Shown: positions 42,497 through 49,643 of the stretch, piece after piece
Numbering within the stretch: position 1 is the first letter of the stretch
Layout: each line of letters starts with the position of its first letter
Origin: Pustulibacterium marinum
GTDB taxonomy: Bacteria; Bacteroidota; Bacteroidia; Flavobacteriales; Flavobacteriaceae
Length of the DNA: 64,000 nt
Direction: 5' to 3'
Assembly: GCF_900116665.1 (NCBI RefSeq)
Contig: NZ_FPBK01000012.1
Span: 88,412-152,411, forward strand
Program-made: the position numbers and the translations under genes
The notes under the pieces: generated by a model
Told to the model about the DNA's origin: nothing
The model's database searches: none
What the model saw: the letters and a program-made list of their open reading frames with translations, nothing else

Positions 42497-42745
42497 ACAG
42501 TTTATGGAGCTGAAATTGGCTTAAATCCTAGTAAAAAAGTACTGATTTTAAGTGCCTATACCATGGATGTGCCATGAACAAACGGAGTTTAGCTACCTTA
42601 TTTATAGTCATGGCGAGGCGTGTATGCTTTCCGAATTTAAAAATTAATGTATTGGTTTTGTAGTAGTTACTGTTTTTGTAAGCAGTAACCCAGGCTACCT
42701 ATGCATTTTTTAAACTGAATTATTAATTATTTAAAACTAAAAAAA

Positions 42746-43381
42746 ATGGCTCAAAAAATTATGAAAGTCAAGATTAATTACGAAAACATGAGAGACAGTA
42801 ATTTAAGCGTATTTGCAGAAGATGTGGTGGTTCAATTAACCGGTAATACCAATTTTACTTTTACAGAAGGGGTATTAACGAGTTTAGCTACGGCTAGTAC
42901 TACCTACGCACAAAAACTAGCGGCTACTTTGGGTGGAGGCAAAGTAAATACTGCCGAAAAACGGGCAGCGCGCATTACGCTGGTGGCGTTGCTGCGCTCG
43001 GTGGCACAGCAGGTAAACCTACAGGGAAATAATGATGAGGTTATTTTAAAAACCAGTGGCTTTATGATGGCTTATGAAACTACAGAGCCTAAACCGCTAC
43101 AAGTTCCTACTGATTTTGAGGCCAGACCGGGGTCTAATCCTCTGGAATTGTATATGACGGTAAAAAGCCATACTCAGGTAGATAGTTATGTGTTTTGTTA
43201 TGGCCCTGCTGATACGGCTGGTAATTTGAGCAATTTGCAACAGCGCGTAAGCGCTGATAATAGTGTTACGATTTCAAATTTGGAACCTAATGTTAAATAT
43301 GTTTGCCGGGTGTTTTATACGGGGCGAAAAAAGGTTTCTGAATTTAGTAGTTTGCAATATTCGTATGTGATGCCGGCGTAA
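42746..43381 (+). CDS. Fibronectin type III-like domain protein
   Basis: 211 residues without a signal peptide. The N-terminal half is helical (LSVFAEDVVVQLTGNTNFTF, RAARITLVALLRSVAQQVNL). The C-terminal 90 residues are an FN3-like beta sandwich (VPTDFEARPGSNPLELYMTV, VDSYVFCYGPADTAGNLSNL, VTISNLEPNVKYVCRVFYTG). This layout is common in short Bacteroidota proteins of unknown role. It is preceded by an AT-rich region with AAAACTAAAAAAA before the ATG and followed at once by an octanucleotide repeat. Confidence 0.75.
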   Translation: MAQKIMKVKINYENMRDSNLSVFAEDVVVQLTGNTNFTFTEGVLTSLATASTTYAQKLAATLGGGKVNTAEKRAARITLVALLRSVAQQVNLQGNNDEVILKTSGFMMAYETTEPKPLQVPTDFEARPGSNPLELYMTVKSHTQVDSYVFCYGPADTAGNLSNLQQRVSADNSVTISNLEPNVKYVCRVFYTGRKKVSEFSSLQYSYVMPA

Positions 43382-43383
43382 GT

Positions 43384-43476
43384 TAGTAGATGGTTGGATG
43401 GTTAGATGGTTAGATTGTTAGATAGTTAGATAGTTAGATGGTTAGATGGTTAGATTGTTTAATTATTAGATTGTTA
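43384..43476. repeat. Octanucleotide tandem repeat, (GATGGTTA)n
   Basis: About ten to eleven 8-bp units, GATGGTTA with variants GATTGTTA and GATAGTTA, beginning immediately after the FN3 gene stop. A few further TTAGATGGTT units lie near 43620-43655. Confidence 0.9.
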
Positions 43477-43522
43477 GCGCATTTCTTCCCCTCTTTTGAG
43501 GGGCTGGAGATGCGTTTTTATA

Positions 43523-43590
43523 GGCTTCGATTACTTCGTAATGTATCTTCGATTAAAATATATTTTACTCTCGATAATGCTCAGCCTGAC
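43523..43590. repeat. REP-like element, long form
   Basis: GGCTTCGATTACTTCGTAAT, GTATCTTCGATTAAAATATA, TTTTACTCTCGATAATGCTC, AGCCTGAC. Fourth long copy in the central block. Confidence 0.85.
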
Positions 43591-43839
43591 ATGAAAAGTT
43601 AGAAGTGAGAGGTTAGAATTTTAGACTGTTAGATGGTTCGTATTTTAGATGGTTAGATACTGCCTTTACGCTAGCTGGTCTCTTTGCTAAAACAGTTAAG
43701 TATGATGAAGTGTTTATGATTGAAATTATAGTGTCATATCACCGTCACTATTTATCACTACTAATGTTTTGTTAATTGTAAGTACGGTTTGTATAAAAAA
43801 ATGTATTTTGAAAGAAATTAACTCACTAAAAAGAAGCTT

Positions 43840-43995
43840 ATGACTTTAGGAATCGTAGGACCACTACAACTTATATTATTATCGGTACTAGGACTGGCTG
43901 TACCTGTTGGGATATTTTTACTAGGATTTTATGCCGGTAAAAAAGCTGGATATCAACAAAGAGTAGAAGAAACGGAGGCTGCTTTAGAAAGTTAG
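43840..43995 (+). CDS. 51-residue single-helix membrane protein
   Basis: ATG at 43840, TAG at 43993-43995. The protein begins MTLGIVGPLQLILLSVLGLA, continues VPVGIFLLGFYAGKKAGY and ends in a charged helix (QQRVEETEAALES). The hydrophobic helix followed by an amphipathic charged stretch is reminiscent of TatA-like or stress-type small proteins. The TatA glycine/Phe hinge is not convincing. A terminator 24 bp downstream, a leader with AAAGAAATTAACTCACTAAA and the absence of any competing frame support it as a real monocistronic gene. No function is assigned. Confidence 0.65.
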   Translation: MTLGIVGPLQLILLSVLGLAVPVGIFLLGFYAGKKAGYQQRVEETEAALES

Positions 43996-44018
43996 GCAGT
44001 GTCTCCTTTGTATACCCA

Positions 44019-44048
44019 AAAACCTCTTGCTTTGCAGGAGGTTTTTTT
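44019..44048 (+). terminator. Terminator of the 51-residue protein gene
   Basis: AAAACCTC and GAGGTTTTTTTG flank a TTGCTTTGCAG loop, followed by a T run. It marks the right end of the central block. Confidence 0.85.
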
Positions 44049-44125
44049 GTTTGGTGTCTCCTGAAAAGAATTTTTTAAATCACCTTTTTTGAGGTTGTAT
44101 GGTTATTGCCTTTTTATTGCTGTTT

Positions 44126-44203
44126 GTGAGAATTTTTTGGAATAAAAATTTATAATCGTATAAAAAGTTATATCTTGTTCATGATATAAACGAGTTACCC
44201 ACA
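44126..44203 (+). repeat. Type I half repeat at the inner edge of the right array
   Basis: GTGAGAATTTTTTGGAATAA, AAATTTATAATCGTATAAAA, AGTTATATCTTGTTCATGAT, ATAAACGAGTT. An inverted copy lies at 8262-8345. Confidence 0.85.
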
Positions 44204-44223
44204 AGCTGAAAACCAGCCGCATA

Positions 44224-44287
44224 TTTTAGCACTTTCGGTTTTTCCCAACACATAAATCCAACGCTCTAAAAACCAAAAGAGCTAAAA
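44224..44287. repeat. Type II boundary hairpin, copy 1 (before the mer operon)
   Basis: Outer arms TTTTAG/CTAAAA, conserved boxes CACTTTCG and CAAAAGAG, inner arms GTTTTT/AAAAAC. It is related to copies at 49161, 52031 and 56795, whose arms differ but remain complementary. Confidence 0.75.
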
Positions 44288-44302
44288 CTTTCCCAAAATT
44301 CG

Positions 44303-44340
44303 TAATTATGTATTTAAGTATTTGCTTAAATACATAATTA
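44303..44340 (+). promoter_or_regulatory. Operator of the mer regulator, perfect 16-bp inverted repeat
   Basis: TAATTATGTATTTAAG (44303-44318) and CTTAAATACATAATTA (44325-44340) are exactly complementary around TATTTG. The repeat covers the -33 element of the promoter at 44321-44352, as expected for ArsR/SmtB-type repression. Confidence 0.9.
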
Positions 44341-44352
44341 ATTATATATTTG
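44321..44352 (+). promoter_or_regulatory. Promoter of the mercury-resistance operon
   Basis: TTTG at 44321-44324, 20-bp spacer, TATATTTG at 44345-44352: a textbook Bacteroidota -33/-7 pair. The ATG of the regulator follows at 44372, leaving a very short leader. Confidence 0.85.
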
Positions 44353-44371
44353 CACCTATAAAACATAACTT

Positions 44372-44743
44372 ATGAAATTAGAAATAACCTGTACAAGAGC
44401 AGAAGCCAACCATAAACAGTTATTAAACTGTATGGAAAAATTACATAAAATGGAAGGAAGTTTTCAGAAATTGACAAAATTATTATCCATTGCCGGGAAC
44501 GATGTACGTTTAAAAATACTCTACCTTTTAGGAGAAGAAGGCGAATTATGTCCTTGTGATTTGGCAGACATTTTAAAAATGAGCGTCCCTGCTGTATCTC
44601 AACACATTCGTAAAATTAAAGATGCAGGAATTATTACATCACGACGTGACGGTCAAACGCTTTACTATTCATTAAATAGTGATGAAACAGAGATTTTTAA
44701 TAGCATTTTTAAATCCATAGAATTAATTAGAAAAATCGCATAA
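44372..44743 (+). CDS. ArsR/SmtB-family metal-sensing repressor of the mer operon
   Basis: 123 residues. The winged helix-turn-helix has LTKLLSIAGNDVRLKILYLL, ELCPCDLADILKMSVPAVSQ and HIRKIKDAGIITSRRDGQTL. Cys60 and Cys62 (LCPCDL) sit at the start of the DNA-binding helix, the alpha3 metal site of ArsR-type sensors. Cys7 and Cys20 in the N-terminal extension could complete a thiol site for Hg(II). It uses an ArsR fold instead of MerR, so it should repress and be released by metal. The perfect palindrome over the -33 element directly upstream is its likely operator. It is the first gene of the mer operon, 10 bp from merTP. Confidence 0.9.
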   Translation: MKLEITCTRAEANHKQLLNCMEKLHKMEGSFQKLTKLLSIAGNDVRLKILYLLGEEGELCPCDLADILKMSVPAVSQHIRKIKDAGIITSRRDGQTLYYSLNSDETEIFNSIFKSIELIRKIA

Positions 44744-44753
44744 TTTTTAAAAA

Positions 44754-45350
44754 ATGAAAACAGAAAACACATCAAAAAATGCAGCATATACAGGTCTGTT
44801 TGCTGCTATTGCGGCATCATCGTGTTGCATACCACCAGTGATTGCATTAATAGCAGGTGTAGGAGGAAGTGCATCTGCACTATCTTGGATGGAACCTTTT
44901 AGACCCTATTTAATAGGTTTAGCTGTAATAGCTATTGGCTATGCTTGGTATGCTTACTTAAAACCCAAAAAAGCCGATGACTGTTGCGAAGTTGATGCAA
45001 AACCAAAATGGTATCAAACCAAAGGCTTTTTAATAGGCATTACATTGTTTGCAGCTATTTCAATTAGCTTTCCTTATTATTCTCATATATTTTATCCAGA
45101 TAACAAAAAAGAGGTTATTGTCGTAAATCAATCAGACATTCAAACTGTAAATTTTGATGTAAAAGGTATGACTTGCGCTTCTTGTGAAGAACACGTTAAG
45201 CACGCTGTTAACGAATTAGAAGGTATTGTTAATGTAGCTGCTTCTTATGAGAAAGCTAATGCCGAAGTGGAGTTTGACAATACAAAAACATCTAAAGAAG
45301 ATATAGAAAAAGCTATAAATTCAACGGGTTATAAAGTTATTAATAAATAA
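44754..45350 (+). CDS. merT: Mercuric transport fusion protein MerTP
   Basis: 198 residues. MerT-like membrane part: helix 1 with the vicinal pair Cys24-Cys25 (AIAASSCCIPPVIALIAGVG), helix 2 (YLIGLAVIAIGYAWYAYLK), a cytoplasmic loop with DDCCEVD and helix 3 (GFLIGITLFAAISISF). The C-terminal 70 residues are a heavy-metal-associated domain with Cys141 and Cys144 (VKGMTCASCEEHVKHAVNEL). MerT plus MerP in one chain is a known arrangement in this phylum. The protein carries Hg(II) across the inner membrane and hands it to MerA. Confidence 0.9.
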   Translation: MKTENTSKNAAYTGLFAAIAASSCCIPPVIALIAGVGGSASALSWMEPFRPYLIGLAVIAIGYAWYAYLKPKKADDCCEVDAKPKWYQTKGFLIGITLFAAISISFPYYSHIFYPDNKKEVIVVNQSDIQTVNFDVKGMTCASCEEHVKHAVNELEGIVNVAASYEKANAEVEFDNTKTSKEDIEKAINSTGYKVINK

Positions 45351-45361
45351 AAATAAATCTT

Positions 45362-45712
45362 ATGAAAAAATTATTAGTTATATCAGGATTATTCCTTTTA
45401 TTATTTTCATTTAATGCACAAGCACAATCGTGTTGTTTGCCGAAAAATGACAAAAAGGTAGAGAAAGCCAATATCAATATGCAAGAAACTAAAACAGTTA
45501 CTTTAAAAGTTACAGGCATGACTTGTATGTCTTGTTCAAACCATGTAATGAAGGCTTTAGAAAAAGTAGAGGGAGTTATAGAACCGTTGGTCGAGTATAA
45601 AGAGGATAGAGCGGTTGTGACTTTCAATCCAAAGTTAACTACAGTAGAAGCCATTATTGAAGCCATTAATAAAACACCTTATAAGGCAAGTTTGATGGAG
45701 CCAAAAAGCTAG
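45362..45712 (+). CDS. Periplasmic MerP-like heavy-metal-binding protein
   Basis: 116 residues. The signal peptide (LLVISGLFLLLFSFNAQAQ) is followed by SCCLPK, a second thiol pair, and a complete HMA domain (about 43-112) with GMTCMSCSNHVMKALEKVEG. It would scavenge Hg(II) in the periplasm and pass it to MerTP. A second HMA protein in addition to the fused one gives this operon two periplasmic-type metal chaperone domains. It is followed by a terminator and a second operator-like palindrome. Confidence 0.88.
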   Translation: MKKLLVISGLFLLLFSFNAQAQSCCLPKNDKKVEKANINMQETKTVTLKVTGMTCMSCSNHVMKALEKVEGVIEPLVEYKEDRAVVTFNPKLTTVEAIIEAINKTPYKASLMEPKS

Positions 45713-45735
45713 GGAAACTAAAGTCGCAAAAAAAG

Positions 45736-45761
45736 TTGGGGTATAATACCTCAATTTTTTT
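45736..45761 (+). terminator. Partial terminator inside the mer operon
   Basis: TTGGGGTAT and ATACCTCAA pair (one G-T) around a short loop, followed by TTTTTTTC. It lies between the merP-like gene and the Cys-rich small gene, so it could reduce expression of the distal genes. Confidence 0.7.
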
Positions 45762-45768
45762 CAAACTG

Positions 45769-45790
45769 TATTTAAGTATTTAATTAAATA
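45769..45790 (+). promoter_or_regulatory. Second operator-like site in the mer operon
   Basis: TATTTAAG-TATTTA-ATTAAATA has the same 8-6-8 layout as the centre of the first operator (TATTTAAG-TATTTG-CTTAAATA) with one arm mismatch. It lies just ahead of the gene at 45800, which suggests that the distal genes are also controlled by the ArsR-type repressor. Confidence 0.65.
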
Positions 45791-45799
45791 ATTGTTCTA

Positions 45800-46027
45800 A
45801 TGAAACAGTCAAAGAAGGAAGTTTTCAATCCGGACCACTTGGATTGTTGCATAGAGATTGGAGATTGTGAATTGCAAAATCCACCAAAAGAATTAATTGA
45901 TAAACTTATTGGACAGCCCATCAGTGACTGTAAAAAAATTATTGAAGAGTTTCTTAAACCTCAAGAAAAATTAGTTATAAAATTTAAAAAGAAAATAGGG
46001 TTTAAAACTCAAAATGATAATCGCTAG
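45800..46027 (+). CDS. Small Cys-containing protein of the mer operon, unknown
   Basis: 75 residues, cytoplasmic. Cysteines are at LDCCIEIGDCEL and SDCKKIIEEFL, giving a vicinal pair, a third Cys seven residues on and a fourth mid-chain. The C-terminus is strongly basic (KFKKKIGFKTQ). No family is recognised. Position between the transport genes and merB/merA, and the cysteine pattern, make a thiol-based Hg-handling role plausible but unproven. It starts 10 bp after the second operator-like site. Confidence 0.65.
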   Translation: MKQSKKEVFNPDHLDCCIEIGDCELQNPPKELIDKLIGQPISDCKKIIEEFLKPQEKLVIKFKKKIGFKTQNDNR

Positions 46028-46081
46028 TTAGCTTTTAAATGGACTGAAAATACAGTACTTAATTTAAAAAAAGATATCAAA

Positions 46082-46711
46082 ATGGAAGTTTGTCACACCA
46101 GTAACCCAGCACTTATTCTTATACCAGATATTAGTGGGTTTACCAAATACATTGCCACTTCTGAAATTAGGCATAGTCAGGAAAAAATTGCACTATTGCT
46201 CGAATCAATTTTAGAAAATAATATACTAAATTTTAAAGTGTCTGAAATCGAAGGCGATGCTATTTTATTTTACAGTTATGAATTTCCATATTCAGCAACG
46301 GAAATCATTAATCAATGTCAATTGATGTTCGACAAATTTCATCAAAGAATAGATGAATTTAAACGATCGAAATGTATGTGTGAGTCTTGCCAAAATCTAT
46401 ATAACCTTTCACTAAAATTTGTGCTTCATTTTGGACAACTTGGCTCTGTAATGGTAAAAGACTATTGTAAACTCTTTGGTAAAGATTTAATAATAGCACA
46501 TCGGCTTCTTAAAAACAAAATTAGCTCAAATGAGTACATACTTTTCACGGAAAATTTTAGCAATCAATTTCCACTTATAGGCACTCATCTTGATAACCAT
46601 ACGGAATTGGTCAACGACATTTTCAATTTAGAAGACATCGGTGATATTGGTATTACTTATTTCGATTTGAAGGCATTAAGTTTAAAGAACAGACAAGGTA
46701 CGACTTGTTAA
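46082..46711 (+). CDS. DUF2652 cyclase-like protein in the mer operon
   Basis: 209 residues. The N-terminus PALILIPDISGFTKYIATSE and the following VSEIEGDAILFYSYEFPYSA reproduce the two metal-binding strands of class III nucleotide cyclases (DISGFT and GDA...F). The transition-state Lys/Arg and the purine-specifying residues of true cyclases are not obvious. This is the DUF2652 family. A cysteine cluster (SKCMCESCQNLYN) sits in a loop between the halves and could bind metal. The C-terminus (NRQGTTC) ends in Cys. Its presence in a mercury operon is unusual. Role unknown. Confidence 0.75.
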   Translation: MEVCHTSNPALILIPDISGFTKYIATSEIRHSQEKIALLLESILENNILNFKVSEIEGDAILFYSYEFPYSATEIINQCQLMFDKFHQRIDEFKRSKCMCESCQNLYNLSLKFVLHFGQLGSVMVKDYCKLFGKDLIIAHRLLKNKISSNEYILFTENFSNQFPLIGTHLDNHTELVNDIFNLEDIGDIGITYFDLKALSLKNRQGTTC

Positions 46712-46771
46712 AATGATCAGCATTTTCTTCGTGCGGAAAATGAAATAAACATAATCTAAATTATATACAAA

Positions 46772-47380
46772 ATGAAAACAGCAAAGCAATATTTGGGCAA
46801 ACAATTAAACACCATGTTATCTGAAATTCAACTTGATGATAATAATTTTATCGTGAATGTCCAAAGGGAATTACTTAAAGGCAATCCACTGCCAAAAACA
46901 ACATTTTATGCACTTATCGATGCGACTAAAGAGAAAGCTGATTCACTGTTGGAATTATTAGGAGAGCTAAATGAAAATGATGAAATCACTGCCTTTTCTG
47001 GTTTGTCGATCACACCTACTAACCACAAGTTTATAGTGCAAGGCAAAACACTTTATACTTGGTGTGCATTAGACGCTATATTGTTTACCGAATGGCTGGA
47101 TGTTTCGTCCCAAATTATATCTCAAGACCCAATTGACAATTCTTTAATTGAGTTGAATATTGACTGTGATCATTTGGTATCATCTAATCCGTATCCAATA
47201 TTTCTCTCTTTGGTTGAAAAAATGGACTCTTGCAATATCAGAGGCTCCTTCTGTAATCACGTTTCTTTTTTTGCAAGCGAACAAACCGCAAAACAATGGC
47301 TTGACAGCAATGCAAATGGCAAGATATTAACCTTGGAAGATCTGTTTGAATCGAATAAAATTGGCTTAAAATGTTGTTAA
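46772..47380 (+). CDS. merB: Organomercurial lyase MerB
   Basis: 202 residues. The catalytic residues of the R388 enzyme (Cys96, Asp99, Cys159) correspond to Cys98 and Asp101 in LYTWCALDAILF and Cys161 in GSFCNHVSFFAS. The family strand ITAFSGLSITPTNHKFIVQG is intact, and the N-terminal winged-helix-like region (LPKTTFYALIDATKEKADSL) is present. MerB cleaves the carbon-mercury bond of methyl- or phenylmercury, releasing Hg(II) for MerA. The C-terminal LKCC adds a thiol pair that may hand over the metal. The operon therefore provides broad-spectrum mercury resistance. Confidence 0.93.
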   Translation: MKTAKQYLGKQLNTMLSEIQLDDNNFIVNVQRELLKGNPLPKTTFYALIDATKEKADSLLELLGELNENDEITAFSGLSITPTNHKFIVQGKTLYTWCALDAILFTEWLDVSSQIISQDPIDNSLIELNIDCDHLVSSNPYPIFLSLVEKMDSCNIRGSFCNHVSFFASEQTAKQWLDSNANGKILTLEDLFESNKIGLKCC

Positions 47381-47469
47381 AAATAATAACCCATATTTAT
47401 TAAGCACCACATAAAAACATACTTAATTACAAATAAAATGTTAAAGAATATATTAAAAAAAGACAGGAT

Positions 47470-49146
47470 ATGAAAAAACAAACAGAAACAATTACATTGG
47501 AAATCGAGGGTATGACCTGTAACGGTTGTGAAACACATATCGAAAAGGATATGAACGCAACTCAAGGTGTTTTAAGTTCCACAGTAAACCACGAAACCGG
47601 AAAAGGCGAATTTACTTTTGATGCTGATAAGATGAGTGAAGCAGATGTCATAAATGCTGTCAACAGTGTTGGGGATTATTCGGTTGTAAATAATGTTGAT
47701 GACGAAGAAGTTTCCGCTGTTAATTCCAAATACAAAAACCAATTCGATTTAATCATTATTGGTGGTGGTTCAGCAGCTTTTTCAGCAGCGATTAATGCTG
47801 AAGGTTTAGGGCTCACAACGCTAATGGTAAATGCAGGATTGGATTTTGGTGGCACTTGTGTAAACGTGGGTTGTGTACCGTCTAAAAACCTTATTAGGGC
47901 TGCCGAAACGGTACATCACGCGACACATTCAAATTTTAAAGGCATAAAACCTAAAGGTGCAGACATTGATTTTGCACAAATCATAAAAGATAAAAAAGCA
48001 TTGGTTGCTTCACTTCAGCAACAAAAATATATGGATGTGGTCAGTGATTTTGAAAACTTAACCATGCTAAAGGGATGGGCAGAGTTTGTGGATAATAACA
48101 CAATACTTGTAGATGGAAAAGATAAATATAATGCTACCAACATTATAATAGCAACAGGTGCAACTACCAATATTCCAAATATTGAAGGATTGAATGAGGT
48201 TGGTTATCTAACCAATGTGTCCTTATTCGATTTGGAAGAAAAACCCAAAAGCTTGACCATAATGGGCGCAGGTTATATCGGATTGGAAATGGCAATGGCA
48301 TATAATCGTTTAGGAGTAAAAGTACGTATCATAGAATTTACCGATAGGCCTTTACGAAGTCAAACCGAAGACATTACTGATGTTTTAGTTGAACAAATGA
48401 AAAGTGAAGGGATTGAAATTCTTCCAAATTTTAGAGCTTTTAAATTTGAAAAAGAGGGCAACGATACTATTATTCATTGTAACTGTCCTGATGGTTCTAC
48501 AACACAAATTGTTGAAAAAGGACATATTGTTGTTGCTACAGGAACCACGCCAAATACCTCTAAATTAGGACTTGAAAATATAGACCTAAAACTATCAGAA
48601 AGAGGGCATATTGTGGTGAATGAGAAAATGGAAACTAATGTTTCTAATATTTATGGCGCAGGTGATGTTACAAATACACCGCCATTTGTATATACAGCAG
48701 CAACCGAAGGCAGCACAGCAGTTAACAATGCATTTTCATTATCAAAACAAAGTGTAGATTATGCATCCTTACCATGGGTAGTATTTACAGACCCTCAAAT
48801 TGCGGGAGCTGGAATGGACGAAATAGAAGCAGAAAAGAAGGGCATTCCCTTTGAAGTATCAAAATTAGATTTATCTCACGTTCCAAGAGCTTTAGCAGCA
48901 CAAGATACAAGAGGCTTTATTAAATTAATTCGCAATATAGAAACCGATAAGTTAATTGGAGCACGAGTGATTGCGCCAGAAGGAGGTGAATTGATTCAAC
49001 AATTAAGTATGGCTATTAAATTTGGTATTACGGTAAAAGAACTTGCGGAAAGTTTTTACCCGTATTTAACTCTTGGAGAAGGGATAAAATTAGCGGCAAT
49101 TACTTTTGGAAAAGATGTTTCTAAATTGAGTTGTTGTGCAAGTTAA
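47470..49146 (+). CDS. merA: Mercuric reductase MerA with N-terminal HMA domain
   Basis: 558 residues. The N-terminal HMA domain (about 5-75) has EGMTCNGCETHIEKDMNATQ. The flavoprotein core starts DLIIIGGGSAAFSAAINAEG, contains the redox-active pair in GGTCVNVGCVPSKNLIRAAE, the NADPH-binding GAGYIGLEMAMAYNRLGVKV and the second FAD motif (SNIYGAGDVTNTPPFVYTAA). The C-terminus LSCCAS carries the vicinal cysteines that receive Hg(II). It reduces Hg(II) to volatile Hg(0) with NADPH in the cytoplasm. It is the last gene of the operon; a type II boundary hairpin begins 14 bp after its stop. Confidence 0.95.
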   Translation: MKKQTETITLEIEGMTCNGCETHIEKDMNATQGVLSSTVNHETGKGEFTFDADKMSEADVINAVNSVGDYSVVNNVDDEEVSAVNSKYKNQFDLIIIGGGSAAFSAAINAEGLGLTTLMVNAGLDFGGTCVNVGCVPSKNLIRAAETVHHATHSNFKGIKPKGADIDFAQIIKDKKALVASLQQQKYMDVVSDFENLTMLKGWAEFVDNNTILVDGKDKYNATNIIIATGATTNIPNIEGLNEVGYLTNVSLFDLEEKPKSLTIMGAGYIGLEMAMAYNRLGVKVRIIEFTDRPLRSQTEDITDVLVEQMKSEGIEILPNFRAFKFEKEGNDTIIHCNCPDGSTTQIVEKGHIVVATGTTPNTSKLGLENIDLKLSERGHIVVNEKMETNVSNIYGAGDVTNTPPFVYTAATEGSTAVNNAFSLSKQSVDYASLPWVVFTDPQIAGAGMDEIEAEKKGIPFEVSKLDLSHVPRALAAQDTRGFIKLIRNIETDKLIGARVIAPEGGELIQQLSMAIKFGITVKELAESFYPYLTLGEGIKLAAITFGKDVSKLSCCAS

Positions 49147-49160
49147 TCCCTACTAAAAGC

Positions 49161-49219
49161 CATACACATTTGCAATTCGCTCAAAGCCACCACGCCATCA
49201 AAAATTGCAAAAGAGTATG
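49161..49219. repeat. Type II boundary hairpin, copy 2 (after merA)
   Basis: CATA-CACATTTG-CAATT ... AATTG-CAAAAGAG-TATG. Outer and inner arms are complementary and differ from those of copies 1 and 3, while the two boxes are the same. Confidence 0.8.
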
Positions 49220-49299
49220 TCTTGCCAACGCTCAATCCGAACATTTAAGAAAATATCGGAATTGAAAAGCAGAACGGAATAAAGCCAGTGGGTAACAAC

Positions 49300-49407
49300 G
49301 TATATAAAAAATAGCAGTTAAGAGCTAAACTAAAAGTTTGGTTCTTTTCTGCTATCTTTGTTTTCAACTGAAAAATGGCACATACAAATCTGCTACTTTT
49401 CATATAC
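49300..49407. repeat. Type III boundary inverted repeat, copy a
   Basis: GTATATAAAAAATAGCAG (49300-49317) faces CTGCTACTTTTCATATAC (49390-49407); 16 of 18 positions pair and the two others are A-C. Flanks are AACAAC on the left and AAGACCGTTGT on the right. The 72-nt loop carries a TATCTTTG promoter motif. Confidence 0.9.
49353..49360 (+). promoter_or_regulatory. -7-like promoter motif in a type III loop
   Basis: TATCTTTG matches TAnnTTTG and lies inside the loop of copy a, upstream of the three-gene unit. No TTTG was found at the standard distance. Confidence 0.45.
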
Positions 49408-49491
49408 AAGACCGTTGTAAAACATTTGAAAAATTTCCGATTTTTAATTAAAAGGTTTATTTTTATATTTAACTTTCTAAAAATTAAAATT

Positions 49492-49623
49492 ATGGGAATT
49501 AAACCGGGACCAAAAAGAACTGCGAAATCTACAGGTAAACCAGACAGACGACAACGAGATAATAAATCTACACCAGGGAATACACCGTCATTAAAACCTC
49601 ATAAGCATAAAAAAGGTGATTAA
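49492..49623 (+). CDS. Very basic 43-residue peptide, first gene of a three-gene unit
   Basis: Starting at the ATG at 49492 the product is MGIKPGPKRTAKSTGKPDRR followed by QRDNKSTPGNTPSLKPHKHK and KGD. It is unstructured-looking, without hydrophobic residues and with 15 Lys/Arg/His. The frame extends upstream to 49375, but that part overlaps the boundary repeat. It sits 20 bp before a membrane-protein gene and forms a unit with a proline-rich peptide gene. A nucleic-acid- or membrane-binding tail protein is conceivable; nothing is known. Confidence 0.5.
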   Translation: MGIKPGPKRTAKSTGKPDRRQRDNKSTPGNTPSLKPHKHKKGD

Positions 49624-49643
49624 TCTAATTTTAGAAATAAAAA

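Noticed and set aside
42108..42577. Open frames on both strands across the 21-bp repeat
   Set aside because: The 21-bp period keeps frames open on both strands by itself, and an internal slip and a TAA break the plus frame. No start context or homologous domain was seen.
44303..44340. Treating the perfect palindrome before the mer operon as another boundary hairpin
   Set aside because: Its arms carry none of the boundary boxes, it covers a promoter -33 element, and a second copy lies within the operon, so operator is the better reading.
44372..44743. MerR-type regulator for the mer operon
   Set aside because: The helix-turn-helix, wing and CPC motif fit ArsR/SmtB, and the protein lacks the MerR N-terminal helix and coiled coil.
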